Shown here one piece after another: positions 42,593-52,162 of a stretch of DNA of 64,000 bases. Numbering within the stretch: the first letter of the stretch is position 1; each line of letters starts with the position of its first letter. Under the pieces are notes generated by a model, which was given only the letters and a program-made list of their open reading frames with translations, was not told the DNA's origin and made no database searches. The stretch lies in assembly GCA_046483315.1 (NCBI GenBank), contig JAWODJ010000012.1:1-64000 (forward strand), read 5' to 3'. The DNA is from PXAP01 sp046483315 (GTDB lineage Bacteria > Bacteroidota > Bacteroidia > Bacteroidales > PUMT01). The translations under genes and the position numbers were made by a program.

Positions 42593-43498
42593 TCAGAAAT
42601 ATCCCTCTTTTTTCCTGTCCTCCATAGCGGCATCAGACCTCTTGTCATCATACCTGCCACCCCGCTCGGTTATCCTGGTGGCAGCTATCTCCTTTATGAT
42701 GTCTTCCAGTGTATCGGCTGTTGAAAGTGTGACCCCGGTACATGTAATGTCGCCTATTGTACGGCAACGGACATCCCTCTCCTCAACTTTTTCATCCTCC
42801 TTAAGCTCCATAAAGGGAGCCCACGCCAGCCACACACCGTCACGGTTAAAAACCTTCCTTTTATGAGTAAAATAGAGCGACGGGATCTCTATATCTTCCA
42901 TGAAGATGTACTGCCAAACATCAAGCTCTGTCCAGTTGCTTATCGGGAACACCCGGAAATGCTCCCCCATAAGTTTTCGCCCGTTGAAGATGTTCCACAG
43001 TTCCGGACGCTGGTTTTTCGGATCCCACTGGCCAAACTCATCCCGGTGTGAAAAGAATCTCTCCTTGGCACGTGCTTTCTCTTCATCACGGCGGCCGCCA
43101 CCCAGGGCACAGTCAAACTTCATCTCCCCGATTGCATCAAGCAAAGTTACTGTCTGCAATACATTGCGGCTGGCATTGACTCCTTTCTCTTCAATGACCC
43201 TGCCTTTATCTATGGTATCCTGAACCAGTCTGGCGATGCAGGTAGCCCCGGCCTTTTCCATAAGCTGGTCGCGAAAATCAAGTGTCTCCGGGAAGTTATG
43301 CCCTGTATCTATATGCAGCAGGGGAAAGGGCACTTTTGCAGGCCAGAATGCCTTCCTGGCAAGGTGAAAAAGTACGATAGAATCTTTCCCTCCTGAAAAC
43401 AGGAGAGTGGGCCGTTCAAACTGGGCAGCCACCTCCCTGATAACGTACACGGACTCGGATTCCAGTTCCCGGATATGATTGAGTTTAAGATTATCCAT
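42593..43498 (-). CDS. cysD: Sulfate adenylyltransferase subunit 2
   Basis: Catalyses transfer of AMP from ATP to sulfate. The 301-residue protein has the PP-loop SGGKDS at 35-40, DTGHNFPETLDFRD and GGGRRDEEKARAKER, all characteristic of CysD. The ATG at 43498 (MDNLKLNHIRELE) is preferred; a longer frame to 43567 adds 23 non-conserved residues. It starts the cysDN operon. Confidence 0.95.
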   Translation of the reverse strand: MDNLKLNHIRELESESVYVIREVAAQFERPTLLFSGGKDSIVLFHLARKAFWPAKVPFPLLHIDTGHNFPETLDFRDQLMEKAGATCIARLVQDTIDKGRVIEEKGVNASRNVLQTVTLLDAIGEMKFDCALGGGRRDEEKARAKERFFSHRDEFGQWDPKNQRPELWNIFNGRKLMGEHFRVFPISNWTELDVWQYIFMEDIEIPSLYFTHKRKVFNRDGVWLAWAPFMELKEDEKVEERDVRCRTIGDITCTGVTLSTADTLEDIIKEIAATRITERGGRYDDKRSDAAMEDRKKEGYF

Positions 43499-43612
43499 TA
43501 TTATTATTTTTTGAAGGCTCCCGCAGGGTTCAGTAAGCCCGGCTTCCTTATTATTTGCCCCCGGCATATTTTCTTATATATTTAAAACCCGGTACCAGCG
43601 CCGGAAAAACTA

Positions 43613-43620
43613 CAAATTTA
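43613..43620 (-). promoter_or_regulatory. Candidate -7 element for cysDN
   Basis: On the minus strand, TAAATTTG (43620-43613) matches TAnnTTTG, about 115 bases upstream of the cysD ATG. The distal box is weak. Confidence 0.4.
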
Positions 43621-43820
43621 ATATTTTTACCGGGTATTGGAAATACGGTTTACAAAAAAGCACTTAAAAACCCTGCAAGTCTATTAACCCCTGCTTAATT
43701 CCGGTTCAGGTTTCCCGGTTACCCTCCTGTTGCTGACTGTCGTAATACAGGAAAGAAGAGACGTAACGCACTTCACACTACTTTGACCGGCCGGTAAGGA
43801 TGCTCACAGGCTATAAAATA

Positions 43821-43854
43821 CAAAAGATCCGGGGTTATTTTCCCGGATCTTTTG
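43821..43854 (-). terminator. Terminator of susC/susD pair 2
   Basis: A 13-bp perfect stem (CAAAAGATCCGGG, 43821-43833, with its complement at 43842-43854) and an 8-base loop lie 24 bases beyond the susD stop. The minus-strand right arm ends in TTTTG, giving a modest T-run. Confidence 0.75.
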
Positions 43855-43877
43855 ATAAATGTATATAATCAGACCGT

Positions 43878-45341
43878 TTACAAAGGATTCTGATCTTCTG
43901 TAGTAATATTCGGGTTATTATCTATCTCGGTCTGCGGTATCTGATAGATGAACAAAGGCGAATTTGCCGGCAACTCAAGGTATAACGGGTTATTGTCATA
44001 ATCAAGGTGATTGCTTCCCGTCCTGTCAAGGGGAATTTGCAGGCGCCTGATATCGCGCATTCTGAAACCCTCACCCCAAAGCTCTATTCTTCTTTCAAAA
44101 AGAATCTCGTCAAGAAGTGCCTGACCGGTCTCCGTAACAGTGGCAGGGGCATCGTACCTGTTGTCCCTTAACTCCTTCAGAAGGCCCTGGGCTCCGGTAT
44201 AATCATTCAGATGCCATCTTGCTTCAGCTTCAATAAGCAACATCTCTTCCGGGCGCATCATCACGTAATCGGCGGCAAAATTCTTACCTCCAGGACGTCC
44301 GGCATTGAATTTAAGATTTACGTAGGGAAGCTCTATTCCGGCAGCAATGGTATAATTACCGATCAACTCTTTTCTGATGTCGCCATCAACCATCTGATCA
44401 TACATTGCACTGCTGGCAAGTTTAGGTGAGAGATAAAGTCCGGTATAACCGGGTACTGACATATCCAGATGTGAGAACAGGGAAGCATAGATAGTGGACT
44501 GCTCATCATTAATTTCCAGTCCCCACAACCAGTTCTGCGCCTGGTAGCTGTCGAAGCCCGCAGCATACTGTGCCCTGGAGTTAATGTCAACTCCCTGGCG
44601 GGCTGCAGCCGCGTGATCCCTTGCAGCGGTCCAGTCCTCCATATAAAGTGCCACTCTCGCCCTCAGGCCGTGAGCTACATTGAGATTGATATCGGAAATA
44701 TGCCTTCTGCCTGCAGGATTGGCTGTCATAAGGCTTACAGCCTCATCCAGGTCATCGGCAGCCCTCTGGTAAACCTCGCTCAGAGGAGCCCTGGGATTAC
44801 CTTCAGTAGTCGGCTCGGTGTAAACCGGAACACCAAGGGCGCTGGGATTTGCCGCATAGGTCTGCTGGAACATTTCGGCAAGGTTATGATAGGCATAGCC
44901 CCGCAATGCAAGCGCCTGGGCCTTTACATTAGCTTTCTGTGCAGGGTCGGTTCCGGTGGCTTCATCAATATTTACAATAATGTTATTCACATTGTTGATG
45001 ATCCGGTAGAATTGCGACCATGTCCACCCCGGCCTCCTGTAGGTAGCCTGGTTATTGTCAAGGCGGTAATCAAAACCAAACCAGTGGTGCCTGGACTGAA
45101 CCATATCCTCGCCCATAAGGTCCATTGCAAGGTCAAGGGCTTTTACCCCAAACTGGTCATGATTGGACCTGAACGCACGCATATCGCGCAGAACACCATC
45201 TAGAACTGTCTGACATCCCTGTACAGATTCAAAGACATCTGCATCGGATATCTGGTTTGTCGGCGCCGTCTCCAGAAAATCTTCCGAACAGGCAGCGGTC
45301 AGACCGACTATTATTAAAAATATTATACTAAGTCTTTTCAT
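43878..45341 (-). CDS. SusD/RagB family nutrient-binding lipoprotein (pair 2)
   Basis: A 487-residue surface lipoprotein with lipobox cysteine at residue 18 (GLTAAC), followed by SEDFLETAPTNQISD, a standard SusD start. TPR-like helices (AKANVKAQALALRGYAYHNLAE; about residues 115-140) and the C-terminal ERRIELWGEGFRMRDIRRL motif confirm the family. It follows its SusC partner after 12 bases. Again no carbohydrate-active enzyme is adjacent, so the ligand is unknown. Confidence 0.93.
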   Translation of the reverse strand: MKRLSIIFLIIVGLTAACSEDFLETAPTNQISDADVFESVQGCQTVLDGVLRDMRAFRSNHDQFGVKALDLAMDLMGEDMVQSRHHWFGFDYRLDNNQATYRRPGWTWSQFYRIINNVNNIIVNIDEATGTDPAQKANVKAQALALRGYAYHNLAEMFQQTYAANPSALGVPVYTEPTTEGNPRAPLSEVYQRAADDLDEAVSLMTANPAGRRHISDINLNVAHGLRARVALYMEDWTAARDHAAAARQGVDINSRAQYAAGFDSYQAQNWLWGLEINDEQSTIYASLFSHLDMSVPGYTGLYLSPKLASSAMYDQMVDGDIRKELIGNYTIAAGIELPYVNLKFNAGRPGGKNFAADYVMMRPEEMLLIEAEARWHLNDYTGAQGLLKELRDNRYDAPATVTETGQALLDEILFERRIELWGEGFRMRDIRRLQIPLDRTGSNHLDYDNNPLYLELPANSPLFIYQIPQTEIDNNPNITTEDQNPL

Positions 45342-45353
45342 ATTGATTTTATT

Positions 45354-48300
45354 TTAGAAATTCATACTAACACCAAAAGTAACTGTACGAAGCGGGGTGT
45401 AATTGTATCCCTGGGTTCCTGCAAAGCTCTGCATCGGATCCATACCCTTGAGTGATGTGAAAGTATACAGGTTTGTGCCTGTGACAAACACCCGGGTATT
45501 GGTCATGCCAATGTTCTGAAGCATTGAAGAGGGCACGTTATAGCCAAGCGATACATTCCTTATACTCATATAGTCGCGATCAAAGAGAAACCTTGAGGAT
45601 GTACCGTTGGCATTCTGGTCGCCTATAAGTATCGGGTTTTCAGCATCGGTATTGTCCTCCGTCCAGCTATCCAGTATATCCCTGTGCCAGTTGGTTCCGT
45701 AATCGCCGTTATGCATTAGCTCCTGGTAAACGCCATCCAGCACAACTCCCCCGAGTCCGTAAGTCAGCATAAATGAGAAGTCGAAATTGCCAACCCTCAT
45801 ATTACTTGAAAAGCTCCCCTCCAGGTCAGGAATTGAAGTGCCAACATAATAGCGGTCTGCCTCCCCGTAGGTGTCGGTGGTTTCCCTTCCGGTTATAATG
45901 GGTTCACCGTCATCATCATATCCGTCAATAATATCCTTGTACCAAAGCACGCGGCCTTCATCATCCAGGCCTGCATATTCGCGGATCCAGAAATCATAAA
46001 TTGAGCGTCCCACTTCCCATCTCTTGGAGCCAACTATTATTTCGTCCTGCGGAAGTTCGGTGATCTCATTCTTAAAGTGTGACAACATCATATCAACATT
46101 CCATATAAAATTTCTGGCCGATACAAGGTTGGCATTAATTTCAACGTCAATACCGGTATTTTTCAGAGCACCGATGTTGGCATCTATTGAGGAGAAACCG
46201 GTTGACGGGGGTATCGGTTTCTCGAAAAGAAGTCCGTCACTCTCCTTGATATAATATTCAACGTTTACCGACAGCCTGTTAAAAAGTCTGAAGTCGATAC
46301 CCAGGTTAGTGGTGTTGTTCTTCTCCCATGTCAGTTCAGGTGTGGGAAGGCGCGATGCCAGAAGTCCCGGAAAACCAAGGTTGTCCCATCCGGTCGAATA
46401 AAGTCCGAGATAAGCATAATAACTCGGCAGAGCCTCATTACCCAGGGCACCGTAACTTGCCCTGAGAACCATGTTGTCCAGCCATACCATGTTTTCCATG
46501 AAGGACTCTTCACTTGCCCTCCAGGATGCGCCTACCGACCAGAAGTTACCCCAGCGGTAATCGGGATGGAACCGTGATGAGCCGTCCATCCTGTAGCTTG
46601 CTGAAAAATAGTAGCGGTTGGCAAAATCATAGTTAAACCTTGACAGGTAACTTTCAAGCCTGTGGTTATGCTCGTATGAATTTGAACCCTCGGCCGTGGC
46701 GGCAGCATCCAGCTCTACCAGTCCGGGAAACGGAAAGCCTGTCCGCACCGCACTTACATTATTGAACTGGTACTGAGTGCTCTCGTGTCCGACCAGTGCA
46801 TCCATAGTATGGTCTCCGAAGGTTTTGCCCCATGTCAGCAACTGGTTGGATGAAAAGTTCATGGTTCTCTGGCTCTGCCTGGTTGACCTTCCCGAAAAAG
46901 ACTGGGCGTCGCCAAAAGCGGCATTCTGGTGGGTCAGTCCGCTGTAACCGTAATAGTCGCTGCTCGCATTGACCACGAATTGAAAATCATTCAGAAATGA
47001 GAACTCCACATACCCGCGGCTTGTAAGAGCGTCCCTTTTATACTCACGGGTATCAAGTGTAATGGTTCCCAAAGGGTTACTGTTTGATATATATGCCCTT
47101 GCACGTCCGAAAGTAGCCCCGTAATCGGGTATTTTATTGCCATCTTCATCCAGAACCGGTGTTCCGTCGGGCTCGTACGTATAAACCGGATAGATGGGAG
47201 CTACCATCCTGGAAAACATGAATGAATTAACATATGCCGTACCGCTTGATTGCGGAAAATTCTGCGTGGATGTTGAACCACCCAGGTTGATCCCTACTTT
47301 AACCCAGTCCCTCATCTGGCTTTCGGCATTGGCACGTATAGAGAAACGGTCAAAGTTGGAAGCCCTGACGATACCTTCGTCTTTCAGGTAGTTTGCAGAG
47401 ATAAAATAGGTAGTCTGGTCAACTCCGCCGCTGGCGCTCAGCAGGTAATCCTGGCGCATTCCCGTCCGGTGCAGTTCATCATACCAGTCATCTGTCCACA
47501 GAAGACTTGCATTCGGGTTTATATTACCATCAGCTCCAACGACCTGGTCATTGTCAACGTTATAGGCATTGTAGCCACCCAGGCGCGGTATCAGTACACC
47601 TGAAGCATGATCAGTATATGCACTCTCATCAAGTCCGGGATTCGTTACATATTTGGCTTCATTATAGATCCTCAGCCACATATTTTCATAATATTCAGGC
47701 ACTGTTACACGGTCGTACTCAGGGATACCCCTTTCACTGTAACCTACATTGGCCCTGAAATTGAAACTGGCCTCGCCCGACTCACCGGTCTTGGTGGTAA
47801 TAAGAATTACCCCGTTTGCACCGCGTGATCCGTAAAGTGCAGTAGCCGAAGCATCTTTCAGCACGGTAATACTTTCAATGTCGGATACGGGAATGGTGTT
47901 GATGTTACCCCTGTAGGGAAATCCGTCAACGACAAAAAGCGGCGATGCATCGGCATTTACCGAACCAAACCCGCGGATTCTTATATCCGCTGCAGCACCC
48001 GGTTGTCCCAAACCACTGGTGGTCTGTAAACCGGAAGACATCCCTTCAAGAACTTTTGATACATCTGAAACCTGAATGGATTCAAGTTTTTCGTTCCGGA
48101 TAGTTGAGGCCGATCCCGTATAACTTGAACGCCGGGCAGTGCCATAGGCAACAACGATCACCTCATCTACTGCCAGCAATTCAGGCTCCATCTCAACATT
48201 TATCACTGTCCTGCCCTCTATGGGAACTTCGACGGTACTCATACCGACAAAACTGAAAACAAGCACTTCGGCATTTGCCGGAACATCAAGACTGTACCTT

Positions 48301-48482
48301 CCTTCAAAATCAGTAACGGTACCAATGCTTGTCCCCTGAAGGACAACAGCAACTCCGGGCAGGGAAGATCCGTCCTCGGCACTGGTCACGGTGCCCGTAA
48401 TCTGCACGGTCTGCGATTGAAGCGTAAAAATGCCGCAAAACACAAACAGTGACAGCAAAATAGTCATCTTTCTCATAGACAT
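45354..48482 (-). CDS. SusC/RagA TonB-dependent outer membrane receptor (pair 2)
   Basis: A 1042-residue receptor partnered with the downstream SusD. The signal peptide (LFVFCGIFTLQSQ) is followed by a carboxypeptidase-regulatory-like domain (VQITGTVTSAEDGSSLPGVA), the plug with VIVVAYGTARRSSYTGSAS and YGSRGANGVILITTKTG, and a large barrel. Energy comes from TonB-ExbBD, not encoded here. The ATG at 48482 gives a typical signal peptide. It is a distant paralogue of the receptor at 8.2-11.4 kb. Confidence 0.93.
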   Translation of the reverse strand: MSMRKMTILLSLFVFCGIFTLQSQTVQITGTVTSAEDGSSLPGVAVVLQGTSIGTVTDFEGRYSLDVPANAEVLVFSFVGMSTVEVPIEGRTVINVEMEPELLAVDEVIVVAYGTARRSSYTGSASTIRNEKLESIQVSDVSKVLEGMSSGLQTTSGLGQPGAAADIRIRGFGSVNADASPLFVVDGFPYRGNINTIPVSDIESITVLKDASATALYGSRGANGVILITTKTGESGEASFNFRANVGYSERGIPEYDRVTVPEYYENMWLRIYNEAKYVTNPGLDESAYTDHASGVLIPRLGGYNAYNVDNDQVVGADGNINPNASLLWTDDWYDELHRTGMRQDYLLSASGGVDQTTYFISANYLKDEGIVRASNFDRFSIRANAESQMRDWVKVGINLGGSTSTQNFPQSSGTAYVNSFMFSRMVAPIYPVYTYEPDGTPVLDEDGNKIPDYGATFGRARAYISNSNPLGTITLDTREYKRDALTSRGYVEFSFLNDFQFVVNASSDYYGYSGLTHQNAAFGDAQSFSGRSTRQSQRTMNFSSNQLLTWGKTFGDHTMDALVGHESTQYQFNNVSAVRTGFPFPGLVELDAAATAEGSNSYEHNHRLESYLSRFNYDFANRYYFSASYRMDGSSRFHPDYRWGNFWSVGASWRASEESFMENMVWLDNMVLRASYGALGNEALPSYYAYLGLYSTGWDNLGFPGLLASRLPTPELTWEKNNTTNLGIDFRLFNRLSVNVEYYIKESDGLLFEKPIPPSTGFSSIDANIGALKNTGIDVEINANLVSARNFIWNVDMMLSHFKNEITELPQDEIIVGSKRWEVGRSIYDFWIREYAGLDDEGRVLWYKDIIDGYDDDGEPIITGRETTDTYGEADRYYVGTSIPDLEGSFSSNMRVGNFDFSFMLTYGLGGVVLDGVYQELMHNGDYGTNWHRDILDSWTEDNTDAENPILIGDQNANGTSSRFLFDRDYMSIRNVSLGYNVPSSMLQNIGMTNTRVFVTGTNLYTFTSLKGMDPMQSFAGTQGYNYTPLRTVTFGVSMNF

Positions 48483-48746
48483 AAAAGTTTTAGGTTTACA
48501 AATGGTTAAAATGGTTAATTAATTAAAATTAAGATACTTAAACAATTATTACTTTTTGTACAACAAATTCCTGTTTGTTTAAAATTAAATGAAAAGGCCG
48601 GCAAAATAAATAAAATAATTTAATAGACGGCAAAAATGATAATATTTTTATAAAAAACCGACCAAATCTTATATAAAAAATTACATAGTTACAATTTTAA
48701 CAAATTAAATTACAATTATAATTATAATTTCTCACTTTGAATCGTG

Positions 48747-48754
48747 CAAATATA
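48747..48754 (-). promoter_or_regulatory. Candidate -7 element for susC/susD pair 2
   Basis: On the minus strand, TATATTTG (48754-48747) is an exact match. No TTTG at the proper distance was seen, and a weaker CATTTTTG (48638-48631) is an alternative nearer the gene. Confidence 0.4.
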
Positions 48755-48818
48755 TAAATATTTTTTAATCCCCCTCCTAAAAACTTATATACATTTTTAT
48801 ATTTATCATTATTTTATT

Positions 48819-48851
48819 GACAACGCCCCCTTAAATAAAGGGGGCGTTGTC
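48819..48851 (-). terminator. 14-bp perfect hairpin after the formimidoyltransferase gene
   Basis: GACAACGCCCCCTT (48819-48832) and its exact complement (48838-48851) close a 5-base loop, 25 bases past the stop of the minus-strand gene. The T-run is poor, but the stem is very stable. Confidence 0.65.
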
Positions 48852-48875
48852 AAATTTTATATACTATTATCCTGT

Positions 48876-50567
48876 TTATTTGGAAATCCTGGAATTTACC
48901 ATTTCAATAATTTCCCTCTCCATCTCAATACAGTTTTTTTCAATTTCTGATGCTTTTGAGATAAGAGGCCCTGTAAAGCTTTTATCTTCAATATCGGATG
49001 AATTAATACGGACATTCAAAAAGGCACCCATCACGCAGGAGCGGATTGCCAGGGCACCGACCCCGGCATCGGTCACAGAACCAGGGCTACCTGATTCCAC
49101 CATAGCTTTGATTACTTCCATAGATCTGTAAGCGGTTTCCATTATCCGAAAGGGTACCTCTGCCGCATATTTTGTTGCATCCTGAACAGCCTGTTTGCGC
49201 AAGGAAATTTCCTCCTCTGTTTTCCGGGGCATTGAAAAAGCTTCCATTATGGCATTGAAGGCACGTGTATCTTCGTCGACAAGGAACATCAGCTCTTCCT
49301 GGTATGCCCTTCCCTTTTCCGCCCATCCGGAAAACTCCTCCCACCTGTCATCCCATCCGCGCTTATGTGAGGAGAGGTTGGCCACCATGGTTCCCAGTGC
49401 AACACCAAGCGCCCCCATTGCAGCTGATACCGAGCCCCCGCCCGGTGCAGGTGATTCAGATGACGTCTCATCGGCAAAACCGGTCAGTGTCATATCCGCC
49501 AGTTTCTTCCCCTCCTTTTCAGCCATTACATATTCAATTATCTTCTTATCAGGTTTGAACGGATAGAGATCATCCAGTCCCATCGATTTAACAGCAATTT
49601 TGATAATTTCCTTCTCAGGTACACCGACGGACCGCTTCTGTTTTTTAAGAAAATATTTCCCGGCATCAAGCATTGCTTTCAGAGGAATAAGTCCGACTAT
49701 CTCCGAACCGGTAACCCTTACCCCCCTGGCTTCGGCCTTTTTAAAAACCTCATCATAGGCAATATGGACAGGGGTGATGCTGATATTGGTAAGGTTAAGC
49801 GAAACCTGGGCTATGCCGAACTCTTCTATGAACCATCCTATGCCCTTTACTGCCTTAAGTGAACCCGGTATCATCAGCGGGTTACCCTTCTCATCCTTCA
49901 CAATTTCACCCGTAAGCGGATTCCCCCTTCGCTTTGCCCTGCCCTTTTCACGTACATCAAAAGCAATTGCATTTGCCCTTCGCGTTGAGGTTGTATTTAA
50001 ATTCAAATTACAGGCAACAAGAAAGTCCCTTGCACCCACGGCAACGGCGCCGGACTTTTCATTGAACCGGGCCTTCCCGAAATCAGGTTTCCACTCCTCC
50101 CGGCCAAGCTTGTCGGCGAGACCTTCATATTCACCCGAGCGGCAACAGGCAAGGTTTCTGCGCCTGTCATCAAAGGCAGCATTTTCATAGCAATAGACCG
50201 GAATTTCCAGATCCTCGCCGATCCTTCTTGCAAGCTTGCGTGCATATTCCACTGTCTCTTCCATGCTGATACCGGAGACAGGGACAAGGGGGCACACATC
50301 CGTTGCCCCGAAACGGGGATGCGCACCCTTATGTTTCCGCATATCTATCAGTTCAGCAGCCTTCTTTACCGCCCTGAAGGCAGCCTCGACCGTTTCATCG
50401 GGAGGGCCGACAAAGGTCACAACCGTCCGGTTGGTAGCCTTTCCAGGATCCACATCGAGCAATCTTACCCTTTCAACAGATTCAACTTCATCAGTTATCT
50501 GCTTTATGATTTCCATATCGTTTCCCTCACTGAAATTGGGGACACACTCTATTAACCTCTGTTTCAT
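48876..50567 (-). CDS. ftcD: Fused glutamate formimidoyltransferase / formimidoyl-THF cyclodeaminase
   Basis: Final steps of histidine degradation: moves the formimino group from formimidoyl-glutamate to tetrahydrofolate and releases ammonia. The 563-residue protein has the formimidoyltransferase N-domain (RLIECVPNFSEGND, GAHPRFGATDVCPLVPVSG), its C-domain (about 180-300), and a helical cyclodeaminase domain from about residue 350 (FADETSSESPAPGGGSVSAA). This is the mammalian-like fusion, found in Bacteroidota too. hutI lies 106 bases upstream on the same strand. The hutH and hutU genes for the first steps are not in this window. Confidence 0.93.
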   Translation of the reverse strand: MKQRLIECVPNFSEGNDMEIIKQITDEVESVERVRLLDVDPGKATNRTVVTFVGPPDETVEAAFRAVKKAAELIDMRKHKGAHPRFGATDVCPLVPVSGISMEETVEYARKLARRIGEDLEIPVYCYENAAFDDRRRNLACCRSGEYEGLADKLGREEWKPDFGKARFNEKSGAVAVGARDFLVACNLNLNTTSTRRANAIAFDVREKGRAKRRGNPLTGEIVKDEKGNPLMIPGSLKAVKGIGWFIEEFGIAQVSLNLTNISITPVHIAYDEVFKKAEARGVRVTGSEIVGLIPLKAMLDAGKYFLKKQKRSVGVPEKEIIKIAVKSMGLDDLYPFKPDKKIIEYVMAEKEGKKLADMTLTGFADETSSESPAPGGGSVSAAMGALGVALGTMVANLSSHKRGWDDRWEEFSGWAEKGRAYQEELMFLVDEDTRAFNAIMEAFSMPRKTEEEISLRKQAVQDATKYAAEVPFRIMETAYRSMEVIKAMVESGSPGSVTDAGVGALAIRSCVMGAFLNVRINSSDIEDKSFTGPLISKASEIEKNCIEMEREIIEMVNSRISK

Positions 50568-50673
50568 AACTGGTAAATTTATTAATTACTATCTATGTTA
50601 ACCGCTGTCTCACAGTAAAATACTGCGACTGTTATTACCGGCAACAGTAATGATAATGTTACCCTGCGCAGGA

Positions 50674-51963
50674 TCACTGTATCTCGCCTTTCAGAATAAC
50701 TGTATCTATAAGGTCGCTGCCATAGGCATACGGGATGAACTCATAACCGGGAACCTGTTTTGTGATGATAAGATTGGCCGTCTTACCCCGGGCGATGGAG
50801 CCGGCATTTTTTTCAACTCCCATTGCGTATGCCCCGTTAATGGTAACCGCATTGATAACCTCTTCGGGTACCATCCTGAGTTTTATACATCCGAGTGACA
50901 TTATAAACTTCATATTCCCTGAAGGGGAAGAACCCGGATTGTAATCCGAGGCCATAGCCACGGGAAGTCCGGCATCGATCATTTTCCTTGCCGGGGGATA
51001 TTCCATGCCAAGAAAAAAGGCTGCTCCCGGCAACAGGGTAGGCATGGTGTCACCCGCCAGCAGGGCATCAATCTCATCTTTCCCGGTAAATTCGAGATGA
51101 TCAACCGAAAGGGCATTGTGTTTAACCCCTGCCTGTATGCCACCGGAATAATCCAGCTCATTTGCATGTATCTTCCCCCTTAGCCCGTACCTGCTCCCTG
51201 CCAGAAGTATACGCTCAGTATCCTCAACCGTAAAAAACCCGCGATCACAGAAAACATCAATATAGTCGGCCAGACCCTCCTCTGCAACACGGGGAATCAT
51301 ATCATCTACAACCAGGTCAACATAGGCACTCCTGCGGTCTTTGTACCCGGCAGGCAGGGCATGTGCCCCCAGGAAACTGGAGCGGATAATAAGAGGTGTT
51401 GTCTCTTTCAGACGCCTGATTACGCGCAGCATCTTTATTTCATCATCAGGAGTGAGACCGTAGCCGCTTTTAATTTCCACCGCACCGGTACCGAGTCTGA
51501 TGATCTCATTTACCCTTTCAAGTGACTGCATGTAGAGGTCGTCTTCAGATGTCTGCTGCAGCAACGTGGCAGAATTGAGTATTCCCCCTCCCCTTTTGGC
51601 TATCTCCTCATATGATAGTCCGCGTATCTTATCTATATACTCGATCTCACGGCTTCCGGCATAAACCAGGTGAGTGTGCGAATCACAGAAAGAAGGAAAA
51701 ACAAGTCTGCCGCTTGCATCAATTTGTAAAGGATCTTCGCCTTCTTCTTCTGAAGGACGTCCAGGTCTGCTGCCGGTAAAACCGGTATCACCAAACTTAT
51801 CCGAAAGATCCTCCATCCTTCCGAAGTCCTCAATTTTCCCGTTCTTTATCAGCAACCAGGAGTTTTCAAGTACCGGCAGAACCGACATGTCATCTCCGGC
51901 AACCTTCCTGCGCGGAATATCCTCGATCTGCACAAGCATTTTTATATTTTTTATCAGCAGCAT
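50674..51963 (-). CDS. hutI: Imidazolonepropionase
   Basis: Hydrolyses 4-imidazolone-5-propionate to formimidoyl-glutamate, the third step of histidine breakdown. The 429-residue amidohydrolase-superfamily protein has the metal-binding HTH at 96-98 (CDSHTHLVYAGSRE), the HANELDYSGGIQAG segment with another ligand, and ASDYNPGSSPSGN near the active-site Asp. It lies upstream of the fused ftcD gene in the same direction, forming a partial hut operon. Confidence 0.94.
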   Translation of the reverse strand: MLLIKNIKMLVQIEDIPRRKVAGDDMSVLPVLENSWLLIKNGKIEDFGRMEDLSDKFGDTGFTGSRPGRPSEEEGEDPLQIDASGRLVFPSFCDSHTHLVYAGSREIEYIDKIRGLSYEEIAKRGGGILNSATLLQQTSEDDLYMQSLERVNEIIRLGTGAVEIKSGYGLTPDDEIKMLRVIRRLKETTPLIIRSSFLGAHALPAGYKDRRSAYVDLVVDDMIPRVAEEGLADYIDVFCDRGFFTVEDTERILLAGSRYGLRGKIHANELDYSGGIQAGVKHNALSVDHLEFTGKDEIDALLAGDTMPTLLPGAAFFLGMEYPPARKMIDAGLPVAMASDYNPGSSPSGNMKFIMSLGCIKLRMVPEEVINAVTINGAYAMGVEKNAGSIARGKTANLIITKQVPGYEFIPYAYGSDLIDTVILKGEIQ

Positions 51964-52162
51964 TGAACCCGGTATTTTATCAAAAGTCTAATCCAACCAT
52001 AGCAAACACCATAATAAGCGTTTACGAAAATAATAATAAATATCTACAGTGAAAAATCAACCCTGCCGGCACGGTAACCTTACCATGAAGAATTCCGGCA
52101 TAAACAACAATCATGATTATTTGATACACGATCACTGTTCACAAGCCGGCCTTTACCCGGGA

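Larger units (their letters stand above)
43499..43877. other. Intergenic region between cysD and susD pair 2
   Basis: This 379-base stretch holds the candidate cysD promoter (43613-43620) and the susC/susD pair 2 terminator (43821-43854). The part from 43640 to 43820 shows no gene or clear structure. Confidence 0.5.
48483..48875. other. AT-rich intergenic region upstream of susC pair 2
   Basis: This 393-base region is strongly AT-rich (48590-48800). It contains a candidate minus-strand promoter (48747-48754) and a long hairpin (48819-48851). No ORF was seen. If the promoter is right, susC pair 2 has a 5' leader of roughly 250 bases. Confidence 0.5.

Noticed and set aside
43640..43820. tRNA or small RNA gene between cysD and susD pair 2
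   Set aside because: No cloverleaf, no conserved TTCGA/TTCAA arm with a matching acceptor stem, and no promoter aligned with it.
48590..48800. Riboswitch (cobalamin or similar) upstream of susC pair 2
   Set aside because: The region is extremely AT-rich and lacks the conserved core motifs I would expect, such as a B12 box; a long leader alone is not sufficient.
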